This document shows, piece after piece, positions 33,377 to 41,378 of a DNA stretch of 58,533 bases; the stretch's first letter is position 1; each line of letters starts with the position of its first letter. The DNA lies in NCBI RefSeq assembly GCF_017303275.1, contig NZ_JAFKOJ010000017.1, positions 1 to 58,533 on the forward strand. Direction: 5' to 3'. The position numbers and the translations under genes are program-made. The notes below the pieces were generated by a model, which had not been told where the DNA came from, made no database searches, and saw only the letters and a list, made by a program, of their open reading frames with translations. The DNA is from Bacillus sp. NTK034 (GTDB taxonomy: Bacteria > Bacillota > Bacilli > Bacillales > Cytobacillaceae).

Positions 33377-33937
33377 TTATTGATTAAAATCGTTCATTAC
33401 CTGTAAAAATGGTCTTCTGAACCATTCCTCACAGGCATCTGCGCACTTTTTAGCCGTTTCGTCCATAATGTCCTGTTCTTCTTTAGAAAAGCGGCCCAGC
33501 ACATAGTCAGGCACCTTCATGCCGCTTGGCGGACGGTCGATGCCAACTCGTATTCTGTTAAATTCCTGTGATCCCAGATGAGCGATTGTAGATTTGATCC
33601 CATTATGGCCACCTGCGCTCCCTTTCTGACGGAGCCGTATCTTGCCTACAGGAAGATCCAGATCATCATAAATGACCACAAGTTCGTCATCATTTATTTC
33701 GAAATAATCCATAACGGCCCGAATGGACTCTCCGGATAAATTCATATATGTAAGAGGTTTAAGCAGAAATACTTTCTCTCCGTTCACATAACCTGTGCCA
33801 AATACGCCTTTCAGCTTTGCCTGATTCAAAGGAATATTCAGCCGGTCCGATAAAACATCAATCACATCAAAGCCAATATTGTGCCTCGTCTTATCATATT
33901 GCTTGCCGGGATTCCCCAGCCCTACAATTAATTTCAT
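33377..33937 (-). CDS. pth: peptidyl-tRNA hydrolase
   Basis: Recycles peptidyl-tRNA dropped from ribosomes; essential (B. subtilis spoVC). 186 residues: GLGNPGKQYDKTRHNIGF with catalytic His19, and YDDLDLPVGKIRLR...GGHNGIKS. ATG start. In B. subtilis it directly follows ctc; here array D and repeat R10 lie between. Confidence 0.97.
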   Translation of the reverse strand: MKLIVGLGNPGKQYDKTRHNIGFDVIDVLSDRLNIPLNQAKLKGVFGTGYVNGEKVFLLKPLTYMNLSGESIRAVMDYFEINDDELVVIYDDLDLPVGKIRLRQKGSAGGHNGIKSTIAHLGSQEFNRIRVGIDRPPSGMKVPDYVLGRFSKEEQDIMDETAKKCADACEEWFRRPFLQVMNDFNQ

Positions 33938-33953
33938 TTTCTCACCCCATATT

Positions 33954-33999
33954 CGAAAAGCGCAGACGTCCAGTAATAACCTGGCGCTTGCGCTGAACT
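33954..33999 (+). repeat. palindromic repeat element R10, minimal form
   Basis: GAAAAGCGCAGACGTCCAG - TAATAAC - CTGGCGCTTGCGCTGAACT: outer arm only. It lies just 5' of the pth ribosome binding site. Confidence 0.6.
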
Positions 34000-34069
34000 T
34001 ATTCCATTCTCTTTTTCATTATAGTAGAAAGTGTGTTATTCGGTAAGAAGAATCTGCCGGAAGGTGTGC

Positions 34070-34291
34070 CGGGTTCAGACTCGGCTGCCTCTGCGGCATC
34101 TGATCCTGTCCGAATGTGAGCCTTATTCGGACTCGGTTGCTCTTTTTTCTTCTCTTTCTGTCCGAATGTGTCCCCTATTCGGACTCGGTTGCTCCTTTTT
34201 CTTCTCTTTCTGTCCGAATATGCCCTTTATTCGGACTCGGTTGCTCCTTTTTCTTCTCTTTCTGTCCGAATGTGCCCCTTATTCGGACTCA
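34070..34291. repeat. tandem repeat array D (52-bp period)
   Basis: TGTCCGAAT starts units at 34107, 34159, 34211 and 34263, a constant 52 bp. Each unit has the dyad TCCGAAT-N9-ATTCGGA followed by CTCGGTTGCTC and a C/T-rich tract. A degenerate partial unit precedes. It lies between the ctc terminator-like hairpin and pth; the frames open across it are artefacts of the repeat. Confidence 0.92.
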
Positions 34292-34334
34292 TCGAATCCC
34301 TTTTACACTGCTTTTTTTTCTAATACCAAGCAAA

Positions 34335-34364
34335 CAGGGGCTGGACATAATTGCCAAGCCCCTG
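34335..34364 (-). terminator. terminator-like hairpin after ctc
   Basis: CAGGGGCTGG (34335-34344) pairs with CCAAGCCCCTG (34354-34364). The T run on the minus strand is short (TTTGC), so termination may be incomplete. Confidence 0.6.
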
Positions 34365-34385
34365 CAAGAATAGCTTCCCTCGAGC

Positions 34386-35036
34386 TTATTCTTCACCTGT
34401 CTTATCTTCATCTGCTGTTGTTTCTCTGCCTTCTTCATTTTCAGGAGTGCCTGCTTCCTGTTCTTCACCGCTGTTAATTTCTTCTTCCTGTCTTGGAGGA
34501 AGTATGGATGCGATAACCTCGTCTTCTTCATTATTGATTTCATAGCCTCGATTGGCCTTGATATCAGCAACTGTTAAGGTCTCATTCACCTGCAGATTCG
34601 TTACATCCACTTCAACGGAAGATGGAATATTATTTGGTGTCGCTGTCACAGAGACTTCATGCATGGATTGCTGCATAACGCCTCCATCTTTTACTCCTGC
34701 TGCATCTCCAGTCAAGACGACGCGTACATCTGCAGTCATTTCCTTATTCATATCCACCGCAAGAAAATCTGCATGTACAATTGCATTTTTAATCGGATTG
34801 GACTGGTAGTCACCAAGCACCACTTCATGTTTGCTGCCATCTACATCTAATGAAAATACGCCGTTTCTGCCTACTTCCTTGATCGTCTTTAGAAAATCGG
34901 CTTCGCTTAAGTAGATGGATTGGCTTTGCAGCTTTGAACCATACACAACTGCCGGAATATTACCTTCTTTTCGCAGTGAAGTTAAGTTGGAGTTGCGTGA
35001 ACCTTTTCTTTCTTTTGCTTGCAATACAGCTGTCAT
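34386..35036 (-). CDS. ctc: general stress protein Ctc (ribosomal protein L25/TL5 family)
   Basis: 216 residues: N-terminal L25 5S-rRNA-binding domain (AVLQAKERKGSRNSNLTSLRKEG), the TL5-type C-terminal beta domain, and an acidic tail after residue ~180. Binds the ribosome under stress. ATG start with GAGGAAGGGG. It follows prs, as in B. subtilis, and has its own sigma-B-type promoter. Confidence 0.95.
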   Translation of the reverse strand: MTAVLQAKERKGSRNSNLTSLRKEGNIPAVVYGSKLQSQSIYLSEADFLKTIKEVGRNGVFSLDVDGSKHEVVLGDYQSNPIKNAIVHADFLAVDMNKEMTADVRVVLTGDAAGVKDGGVMQQSMHEVSVTATPNNIPSSVEVDVTNLQVNETLTVADIKANRGYEINNEEDEVIASILPPRQEEEINSGEEQEAGTPENEEGRETTADEDKTGEE

Positions 35037-35084
35037 AAATACGTCCCCTTCCTCATTTAGAAAAATTCATGTCTATATAAAAAA

Positions 35085-35110
35085 ATGCCCTAAAATGAGG
35101 AAGTCTAAAC
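35085..35110 (-). promoter_or_regulatory. sigma-B-type promoter of ctc
   Basis: GTTTAG (35105-35110) and GGGCAT (35085-35090) on the minus strand, 14 bp apart, fit the sigma-B consensus GTTTAA-N12-15-GGGWAW. ctc is a classical sigma-B gene in B. subtilis. The spacer contains one arm of a dyad whose other arm (about 35049-35060) abuts the ctc ribosome binding site. Confidence 0.75.
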
Positions 35111-35153
35111 GTTTTTGTTTTTTCAGGTTTATTGTTTTTAGAAAGAACGCAGA

Positions 35154-35179
35154 CCAGGCTTGCTTTACAGCAAGCCTGG
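35154..35179 (-). terminator. hairpin after prs, without a clear T run
   Basis: Perfect 10-bp stem CCAGGCTTGC/GCAAGCCTGG with a 6-base loop, 20 bases after the prs stop. The downstream minus-strand sequence is TCTGCGTTCTTTC, so it may stop only part of prs transcription and leave read-through into ctc. Confidence 0.6.
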
Positions 35180-35199
35180 ATGGATTATTAAATTGCCGA

Positions 35200-36156
35200 T
35201 CAATCAAAAAGAGTGCTGACAGATTGCTCTTCATGAACTCGGATGATTGCTTCACCGATTAGCGGTGCTACGGAAAGTTCGACAATCTTGTCTGTTTTCT
35301 TCTCTTCTGAAAGTGTGATTGAGTTTGTTACAACCAATTCTTTAATTGTTGAGTTTTCAATTCTTTCGATGGCAGGTCCAGATAGAACCGGGTGTGTACA
35401 GCATGCATAGACTTCTGATGCACCGTTCTCGATCAGGGCATTTGCTGCTAATGTAATCGTTCCGGCAGTATCAATGATATCGTCGATTAAGATGGCAGTT
35501 TTTCCATCAATGTTACCTACAATGTTCATGACTTCAGCCACATTTGGCCTTGGACGGCGCTTGTCAATGATGGCAATCGGCGCTTTTAAGCGATCAGCCA
35601 TTTTACGCGCACGTGTTACACCGCCGTGGTCTGGAGATACAATTACGATGTCGCTATCCATCATTTTGTTCTTAAAGTAATCAGAAAGGATTGGCACACC
35701 CATTAAATGATCGATAGGAATATCGAAGAATCCTTGAATTTGCGGCGCATGCAGGTCAAGTGTAATCACACGGGTTGCACCAGCAGTTTCCAAAAGGTTT
35801 GCTGCAAGCTTAGCTGTAATCGGCTCACGTGCTCTTGCTTTGCGGTCCTGGCGGGCATAGCCATAATAAGGCATTACGATGTTAATGGTCTTGGCAGATG
35901 CACGCTTAAGAGCATCGATCATGATCAAAAGCTCCATTAAATGCTCATTGACAGGAGAGCTAGTTGACTGGATCACATATACATCGCATCCGCGGATGCT
36001 TTCTTCAATGTTAATTTGGATTTCGCCGTCGCTGAAGCGGGTTACGGAACATTTACCAAGCTCCACACCAATCACATTGGCGATTTCTGCAGCTAGCTTG
36101 CGATTTGAATTTAAACTGAACACCTTTAAGTTTGGATCTAAATACTGGTTTGACAT
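35200..36156 (-). CDS. prs: ribose-phosphate pyrophosphokinase
   Basis: Makes PRPP from ribose 5-phosphate and ATP for purine, pyrimidine, histidine, tryptophan and NAD synthesis. 318 residues with class I features: YGYARQDRKARAREPITAKL, SPDHGGVTRARKMADRL and the PRPP loop IDDIIDTAGT. ATG start after GGAGG. Co-transcribed with glmU (27-bp gap). Confidence 0.98.
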   Translation of the reverse strand: MSNQYLDPNLKVFSLNSNRKLAAEIANVIGVELGKCSVTRFSDGEIQINIEESIRGCDVYVIQSTSSPVNEHLMELLIMIDALKRASAKTINIVMPYYGYARQDRKARAREPITAKLAANLLETAGATRVITLDLHAPQIQGFFDIPIDHLMGVPILSDYFKNKMMDSDIVIVSPDHGGVTRARKMADRLKAPIAIIDKRRPRPNVAEVMNIVGNIDGKTAILIDDIIDTAGTITLAANALIENGASEVYACCTHPVLSGPAIERIENSTIKELVVTNSITLSEEKKTDKIVELSVAPLIGEAIIRVHEEQSVSTLFD

Positions 36157-36183
36157 TTTGGGCCTCCATCGAATTATTTCGGT

Positions 36184-37557
36184 TTATTTCTTAATGTTTA
36201 ATTTTTGCGTGTAGTTTTCTTTGTTCACCTGGCGTGCACGGGCAATGGAAAGGGCTTCTCCCGGCACATCTTCAGTAATTGTCGAGCCTGCTGCCACATA
36301 TGCACCTTCCCCGATCGTTACCGGTGCCACGAGATTGGAGTTGCATCCAATGAATACACCGTCTTCGATTTTGGTCAGGTACTTATTTTTGCCGTCATAA
36401 TTGACAGTGATTGAGCCGCAGCCCAGGTTAACATCCTTGCCTACTTCTGCGTCGCCAATATAGCTCAGGTGAGAGGCTTTGCTTCCTTTTCCGAAAACAG
36501 ACTTCTTCACTTCAACAAAGTTGCCGATTTTCACTTCATCATGAATATCTGATTGCGGACGAATGTGAGCAAACGGCCCAATATTCACTTGTGAACCGAT
36601 ATGGCTGTCATGCGCTGCAGACTGGCGGATCACTGTGCCTTCTCCAATATGGCAATCAGAAATTTCCGTATTTGGTCCGATCACACACTCAGAACCAATG
36701 ATGGTATTGCCGGAAATGATGGTTCCAGGATAAAGAACTGTATCAGAGCCAATTTTCACATCCGCTCCAATATATGTGTTTGACGGATCGATAATGGTCA
36801 CGCCATTACGCATATGTTCTTCATTAATCCGCTGTTTCATGAAGGATTCTGCCTGCGATAAGGCTACCCGGTCATTGACACCCAGGGTTTCGCCAAAATC
36901 AGCCGTCTGGTAAGCTGTAACGACTTCCCCTTCATTTTTCAAGATCTCAATCACATCCGGCAGGTAGTATTCACCCTGCACATTATCATTTGTAACTTTG
37001 TTTAAGGCTTCAAACAGAGCCTTATTATCAAAACAATAGGTTCCAGTATTGATTTCTTTTATCTTTCGTTCTTCCTCGGAAGCATCTTTCTGTTCAACGA
37101 TTTTTTCAACCATTCCCATGTCATTTCGGATCACGCGTCCATATCCAAATGGATTTTCCGCATGGGCTGTTAAAATAGTCGCTTTGGCAGAAAGCTCTTC
37201 ATGATGCTTGAAAAGCGCTTCCATTGTTTCATGTTTGATGAGCGGTGTATCTCCGCATACTACGAGCGTCACGCCCTCTTTGCCTTCAAGCATATCGCGG
37301 GCCTGCATAACGGCATGAGCGGTGCCCAGCTGCTCCTCCTGAAGAGCATATTTGCTGCTTGAGCCAAGCTGCTGCTCTACCATTTCCGCTCCATGTCCAG
37401 TAATGGTGACAATTTCTTTTATGTTAAGCTTTGTAACTTGATCAACAACATGTTGAACCATCGGTTTGCCGCAAACAGGGTGAAGGACTTTGTAAAGCTT
37501 TGACTTCATTCTTGTCCCCTGGCCTGCGGCTAAAATGACCGCGTATCGATTAGACAT
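36184..37557 (-). CDS. glmU: bifunctional GlmU (glucosamine-1-P acetyltransferase / UDP-GlcNAc pyrophosphorylase)
   Basis: Makes UDP-GlcNAc for peptidoglycan and teichoic acids. 457 residues: N-terminal nucleotidyltransferase (LAAGQGTRMKSKLYKVLHP), then a C-terminal left-handed beta-helix acetyltransferase with hexapeptide repeats (IGSDTVLYPGTIISGNTIIG...). ATG start after GGAGG. Heads the glmU-prs unit with a sigma-A promoter. Confidence 0.98.
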   Translation of the reverse strand: MSNRYAVILAAGQGTRMKSKLYKVLHPVCGKPMVQHVVDQVTKLNIKEIVTITGHGAEMVEQQLGSSSKYALQEEQLGTAHAVMQARDMLEGKEGVTLVVCGDTPLIKHETMEALFKHHEELSAKATILTAHAENPFGYGRVIRNDMGMVEKIVEQKDASEEERKIKEINTGTYCFDNKALFEALNKVTNDNVQGEYYLPDVIEILKNEGEVVTAYQTADFGETLGVNDRVALSQAESFMKQRINEEHMRNGVTIIDPSNTYIGADVKIGSDTVLYPGTIISGNTIIGSECVIGPNTEISDCHIGEGTVIRQSAAHDSHIGSQVNIGPFAHIRPQSDIHDEVKIGNFVEVKKSVFGKGSKASHLSYIGDAEVGKDVNLGCGSITVNYDGKNKYLTKIEDGVFIGCNSNLVAPVTIGEGAYVAAGSTITEDVPGEALSIARARQVNKENYTQKLNIKK

Positions 37558-37593
37558 TTACAGGCCTCCAATTTAACCTTTTTATCCATAACG

Positions 37594-37653
37594 AATATAT
37601 CTTAAATGGGCTCTTATTTCAAGAAATGATGACAAAGTACATATATTTGTCAT
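37594..37653 (-). promoter_or_regulatory. glmU promoter and upstream dyad
   Basis: TTGAAA (37617-37622) and TATATT (37594-37599) are 17 bp apart on the minus strand. Just upstream of the -35 is a perfect dyad ATGACAAA-N9-TTTGTCAT (37629-37653), a candidate operator for an unknown regulator. Confidence 0.6.
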
Positions 37654-37783
37654 TACCATTAACGGTATTTTCTGAAGAAATGGTTTAATATTTTTACAGG
37701 AGGGGTAATAAACAAGATAGAAAAAAGCCCTAAGCACCGCCAATAACAGGGGGTCTCAGAGCTTGAATTTTCACAGCTAAAAT

Positions 37784-37813
37784 AAAAAAGAGCCTTACTT
37801 ATGTAGCAGGCCC
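37784..37813 (-). terminator. terminator of spoVG
   Basis: GGGCCT/AGGCTC stem (one G-U) with a 12-base loop and a T run on the minus strand (37784-37789). Confidence 0.65.
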
Positions 37814-37829
37814 TTGTTGATATATTTTC

Positions 37830-38120
37830 TTAGGAAGCACCGGCTTCTTCAAATTCCACTTCTAATTCACCTAAACGGTGGTACTCGGCTAATACAGCCT
37901 CCTGGATTTTACCGCGCGTTCCTGAATTGATCGGGTGCGCGATATCTCTAAACTCCCCATCCGGAGTACGTTTGCTCGGCATAGCTACAAATAAGCCATT
38001 ATTCCCATCGATCACACGAATATCATGAACAACAAATTCATGATCCAGCGTAATAGATGCGATTGCCCTCATTCGTCCATCCGTGTTAACGCGGCGTAAT
38101 CTTACGTCTGTCACTTCCAT
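37830..38120 (-). CDS. spoVG: SpoVG, nucleic-acid-binding regulator
   Basis: 96 residues, nearly identical to the Bacillus protein: MEVTDVRLRRVNTDGRMRAI, DHEFVVHDIRVIDGNNG. Binds RNA/DNA; affects septation and sporulation in B. subtilis. The ATG at 38120 follows AAAGGTGGTGA; upstream in-frame GTGs belong to that site. It has a sigma-H promoter. Confidence 0.97.
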   Translation of the reverse strand: MEVTDVRLRRVNTDGRMRAIASITLDHEFVVHDIRVIDGNNGLFVAMPSKRTPDGEFRDIAHPINSGTRGKIQEAVLAEYHRLGELEVEFEEAGAS

Positions 38121-38162
38121 TCTGTTCACCACCTTTTCGAGAAGATATAATCCTAATTGTAT

Positions 38163-38238
38163 AAATTCAACATATTTCCTGAATCTCCTTCTTAGATAAA
38201 AAATATTTTTTGAATATTTTGTTCAAAATAAAATATTC
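38163..38238 (-). promoter_or_regulatory. sigma-H promoter of spoVG with AT-rich dyad
   Basis: Minus-strand AGGAGATT (38182-38189) and GAATTT (38163-38168) are 13 bp apart and closely match the B. subtilis spoVG sigma-H promoter as I recall it. Upstream is the AT-only dyad GAATATTTT-N9-AAAATATTC (38212-38238), the kind of region AbrB binds at spoVG. Confidence 0.75.
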
Positions 38239-38262
38239 ACTGCTAAAGCACTTTTCTGTATT

Positions 38263-38290
38263 AAAAAACGCCCGTTCACATGAACGAGCG
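38263..38290 (-). terminator. terminator of ridA
   Basis: CGCTCGTTCA/TGAACGGGCG stem (one mismatch-type G-T) followed by TTTTTT on the minus strand. Confidence 0.85.
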
Positions 38291-38307
38291 AAAATAAACG
38301 CGGTTAT

Positions 38308-38682
38308 TTATTTTACGAGGGCTACCACTTCAATTTCAACCAATGCATCCTTTGGCAGGCGTGCCACTTCCACACAGGAGCGCGCAGGCTTGTGTGTGCT
38401 GAAATATTCCCCATACACTTCATTGATGGCTGCAAACTCGTTCATGTCCTTGATAAATACCGTTGCCTTTACAACGGTATCTAATGACGCGCCCGCTTCT
38501 TCAAGCACTGCCTGCAGGTTTTTAAATACCTGATGCGTCTGTTCTTTTACATCACCATCAACCATAACACCTTCTGCCGTAAGCGGAATTTGCCCTGAGC
38601 TATAGAATAGGTTATTTACTGTAATTCCCTGAGAATATGGCCCAATTGCTGCCGGCGCGTGATTCGTTTGAATGACTTTCAT
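38308..38682 (-). CDS. ridA: RidA family 2-iminobutanoate/2-iminopropanoate deaminase (YabJ)
   Basis: 124 residues: AIGPYSQGITVNNLFYSSGQIP and the signature RSCVEVARLPKDALVEIEVVA. Hydrolyses reactive enamines/imines formed by PLP enzymes; linked to purine regulation in B. subtilis. Directly downstream of purR (24-bp gap), thus co-transcribed. ATG start with GGGGG. Confidence 0.97.
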   Translation of the reverse strand: MKVIQTNHAPAAIGPYSQGITVNNLFYSSGQIPLTAEGVMVDGDVKEQTHQVFKNLQAVLEEAGASLDTVVKATVFIKDMNEFAAINEVYGEYFSTHKPARSCVEVARLPKDALVEIEVVALVK

Positions 38683-38706
38683 GAATTCTCCCCCTAAAAA
38701 ATATGA

Positions 38707-39525
38707 TTATTTTTTAAAATAGTTGCCTTCACTTACATTGATTTTCTTTTCCCTCACGTCAACATCGGATAGACGCACAAGAGAAAGGTACTCGTCAACC
38801 AGCCGTTCTTCTGCTTTTTCTGCCTCGACCAGGACAGCAATGCCAGCGAGGTTTGCTTTGAATTCTTCCAGCATGCTGACCATGCCATTAACCGTTCCGC
38901 CTGCTTTCATAAAATCGTCAATGATTAAGACATTGGATCCCTCTGCCAGGCTTCTTTTTGAAAGAACCATGGTCTGAATCCTTTTGGCGGAACCTGACAC
39001 ATAGTTAATGCTTACCGTGGATCCTTCTGTCACCTTGCTGTCCCGTCTGACGATAACAACGGGCACATTGAGATAATTAGCGGCAGCATAAGCAAGGGGA
39101 ATCCCTTTTGTAGCTACCGTCATGACCACATCAACAGGTTTATCTGCAAAGGCTGAGGCAAAGAGCCTTCCTGCACGCTGTACAATTAAAGGGTCTCCAA
39201 GAATGTCTGTCATATAAAGATAGCCGCCGGGAAGAAGCCTTTCCGGACTGGCAATTAAGCTGCAGAGCTCATCTACAAATGGCCGGGCTTCATCATCGGT
39301 TACTTTAACATGAAACTTTACGCCGCCTGCTGCTCCGGAAACGGTTTGCAGCGTGCCGATTCCTCTTTGCTCAAATGTTTCTTTGATGATTGTGAGATCT
39401 TCACTGATCGAAGACTTGGCAGAACCATACCTTTCTGAAAAGAAAGTTAAGGATACCAGCTGACGCGGATGGTTCAATAAATAATTGGTCATATCTATTA
39501 ACCGTTCGCTTCTGCGAAATTTCAT
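38707..39525 (-). CDS. purR: purine operon repressor PurR
   Basis: 272 residues: N-terminal winged helix (RRSERLIDMTNYLLNHPRQLVS) and C-terminal phosphoribosyltransferase-like domain with the PRPP motif VLIIDDFMKAGGT. PRPP binding relieves repression at PurBoxes. Its upstream region contains two PurBoxes, so it is probably autoregulated. ATG start. Confidence 0.97.
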   Translation of the reverse strand: MKFRRSERLIDMTNYLLNHPRQLVSLTFFSERYGSAKSSISEDLTIIKETFEQRGIGTLQTVSGAAGGVKFHVKVTDDEARPFVDELCSLIASPERLLPGGYLYMTDILGDPLIVQRAGRLFASAFADKPVDVVMTVATKGIPLAYAAANYLNVPVVIVRRDSKVTEGSTVSINYVSGSAKRIQTMVLSKRSLAEGSNVLIIDDFMKAGGTVNGMVSMLEEFKANLAGIAVLVEAEKAEERLVDEYLSLVRLSDVDVREKKINVSEGNYFKK

Positions 39526-39539
39526 TGTGGAACCCCCAT

Positions 39540-39592
39540 TTAAATCCGAATATTTTAACGATAATATACCATTAATATACGGATTTAATCAA
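39540..39592 (-). promoter_or_regulatory. purR promoter and paired PurBoxes
   Basis: Two inverted copies of AAATCCGAATATT: plus strand 39542-39554, and its inverse AATATACGGATTT at 39574-39586. They match the PurBox core AWWWCCGAACWWT at 12 and 11 of 13 positions and are 19 bp apart. A minus-strand promoter TTGATT (39587-39592) / TATATT (39563-39568), spacer 18, overlaps the upstream box. The site overlaps the ispE stop codon. Confidence 0.8.
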
Positions 39593-40454
39593 GCTTATGT
39601 CTTTCTCCGAGCATTCTGACCGCAAAAACCTGGTCGCAAAAACCTCTAAGGCCATTATAAATCCGATGCATTCTTGAATCATGATGCACAAGCCCAAAGA
39701 CGGTCGGTCCGCTGCCGCTCATCAGAACAGCATCCGCACCAAATCGTTTCATCTGTTCTTTTATCTGCAGCACCTCGGGATGCATATTTAGTGTTACATC
39801 CTCCAGAACATTCCCCATGTTCCGGCAGACATCATTGTAGCTGCCGGCATTAATCGCTTCGATCATTCCTGCAGTATTCGGATGCTGTACCTGCTCTACA
39901 TCCAGTCTTCTATAAACGTCAGCAGTCGATACGCCAATGAACGGCTTAGCCAGTATGACCCAGCAGGTTGGAGGAGCAGGAAGCTCCTGAATCTTTTCTC
40001 CTCTTCCTGTAGCTAAAGCAGTTCCTCCGTATACACAAAAGGACACATCAGAACCGATTTCCGTCCCGATTTCGGCAAGCTCATCCAATGAAAGCCCCAA
40101 ATCCCACAGCTTGTTAAGGCCTCTTAGAGCTGCGGCTGCATCACTGCTGCCTCCAGCAAGTCCCGCAGCAACCGGGATTGCTTTTTCTATTGTAATGGAT
40201 ACACCTTTTTTCACTTGAAACCGTTCCTTAAGAAGGTGTGCAGCCTGATATGCCAAATTTCGCTGATCATCCGGAACAAATCGGTTATGAGAGATTATCC
40301 TTATCTCGTCCTTATCTAAAAGTGTTAATTCCAGGCGGTCTGCCAAATCAATCGTTGTCATTATCATTTCCACTTCATGATAGCCATCTTCCCGTTTATG
40401 TAAAACATCTAATGACAAGTTGATCTTAGCAGGCGCCTTCACCATGACCTTCAA
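39585..40454 (-). CDS. ispE: 4-diphosphocytidyl-2-C-methyl-D-erythritol kinase
   Basis: Non-mevalonate isoprenoid pathway kinase of the GHMP fold. 289 residues: KAPAKINLSLDV, ATP loop PVAAGLAGGSSDAAA, and LMSGSGPTVFGL. The TTG at 40454 follows AGGTGG and gives MKVMVKAPAKINL with the B. subtilis length; the upstream GTG lies in the ribosome binding site. A TG-extended -10 (TGGTAAAAT) lies in the 320-bp upstream gap, which shows no other gene. Confidence 0.95.
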   Translation of the reverse strand: MKVMVKAPAKINLSLDVLHKREDGYHEVEMIMTTIDLADRLELTLLDKDEIRIISHNRFVPDDQRNLAYQAAHLLKERFQVKKGVSITIEKAIPVAAGLAGGSSDAAAALRGLNKLWDLGLSLDELAEIGTEIGSDVSFCVYGGTALATGRGEKIQELPAPPTCWVILAKPFIGVSTADVYRRLDVEQVQHPNTAGMIEAINAGSYNDVCRNMGNVLEDVTLNMHPEVLQIKEQMKRFGADAVLMSGSGPTVFGLVHHDSRMHRIYNGLRGFCDQVFAVRMLGERHKLD

Positions 40455-40700
40455 CATTTCCACCTACTTCTTTCCTCTAAATCGGACTCCTGTCCAGCTC
40501 CATTAAGCGAAGCTCTTTGGCCTGCCGGCCCATTCTAAAGGGAATGCCATACATTCATTCAGTATTGACTTTATTTTAACCGGCAATAAGCGGCAGTATT
40601 GTGCTTTTCTTCTAGAGCGTCTCCATTTTTTGTCCTATTTTACCACAAATTAAACAGAAAAGCGCAATGGCTTGGAATATAAGGGTTAACACTATTTAAT

Positions 40701-40731
40701 AAAAGGAAAAGCCGAAGCATAAGCTTCGGCT
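40701..40731 (-). terminator. terminator of sspF
   Basis: GCCGAAGC (40711-40718)/GCTTCGGC (40723-40730) perfect stem, then TTTTCCTTTT on the minus strand. Confidence 0.85.
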
Positions 40732-40773
40732 GACGCAGTGCATATTAATGCTTAAACATAATCTGTGCGAATG

Positions 40774-40950
40774 CTATTTGTTAAGAAGGTTCTGCTGTGC
40801 GATTTCAATAGCCCGCTTAACCATATTGCCGGCATCTTTGGCACGGATGCCGCCCCATCCTTCCTTTTGGACCACATCATAAAAGCCAAGCTCTTTCGCA
40901 ATTTCTTCTTTTAAACCGTCTGACATAACGCCCCGTCTTCTGCCCAACAT
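40774..40950 (-). CDS. sspF: alpha/beta-type small acid-soluble spore protein SspF
   Basis: 58 residues: GRRRGVMSDGLKEEIAKELG and the family motif GWGGIRAKDAGNMVKRAIEIA. Coats forespore DNA. Start is ATG 40950 (MLGRRRG) or the TTG one codon later (MGRRRG as in B. subtilis); both follow AAAGGGG. A sigma-G -10 CATACTA lies upstream, but no good -35 at 17-18 bp was found. Confidence 0.93.
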   Translation of the reverse strand: MLGRRRGVMSDGLKEEIAKELGFYDVVQKEGWGGIRAKDAGNMVKRAIEIAQQNLLNK

Positions 40951-41064
40951 TAACATCCCCTTTCGCACTGCGGTATGTATAGTATGTGAAAGGGGCCTTT
41001 CATTCATGAAAAAAGGCAAACAAAAAGCAGTAAACAATTTGTTCACCGCCCGCTGTCATATATA

Positions 41065-41328
41065 TTAGCTTAAAGCAACCTGTCCTGATGTGTCTTCATA
41101 GAATGTAATTTGAACCGTTTCTGTTAAAACATCTGCATAGCTGTAAGATACCCGTTCAAATGCATTTTCATCCTGATCTAACTCAATCACAAATACTGAA
41201 GGATACGTTTCTGCCAGAACCCCTGAGCGTTCAATGGTCTTTCTGCGCCCGCCATTTGCTTTTAGCAGGAGCCTTTTCCCAAGATTTGAATCAAGAGCTT
41301 TTTTAATATCTGATAATGTTTTTGCCAT
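41065..41328 (-). CDS. veg: Veg protein
   Basis: 87 residues beginning MAKTLSDIKKALDSNLGKR, with NGGRRKTIERSGVLAETYPSV; a highly expressed small protein that stimulates biofilm formation in B. subtilis. ATG start nine bases after GAGGTG. Transcribed from a near-consensus promoter; ends just before sspF. Confidence 0.96.
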   Translation of the reverse strand: MAKTLSDIKKALDSNLGKRLLLKANGGRRKTIERSGVLAETYPSVFVIELDQDENAFERVSYSYADVLTETVQITFYEDTSGQVALS

Positions 41329-41349
41329 TCGGTCCACCTCACTATGTTA

Positions 41350-41378
41350 AGTATATCACACTGACACAATACTGTCAA
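41350..41378 (-). promoter_or_regulatory. strong sigma-A promoter of veg
   Basis: TTGACA (41373-41378) - 17 bp - TATACT (41350-41355) on the minus strand, preceded by an AT-rich tract resembling an UP element. The B. subtilis veg promoter is one of its strongest. Confidence 0.9.

Noticed and set aside
34031..34570. Open frames across the ctc-pth gap with repeating Ser/Pro/Leu-rich peptides
   Set aside because: Periodic translation of the 52-bp tandem repeat, not a gene.
40487..40500. Inverse fragment of an R element upstream of ispE (TGTCCAGCTCC)
   Set aside because: Only 11 matching bases and no partner arm; could be chance.
40961..41010. Full sigma-G promoter for sspF
   Set aside because: A good -10 (CATACTA) is present, but the nearest TGAATG lies only 14 bp upstream, outside the usual 17-18 bp spacing.
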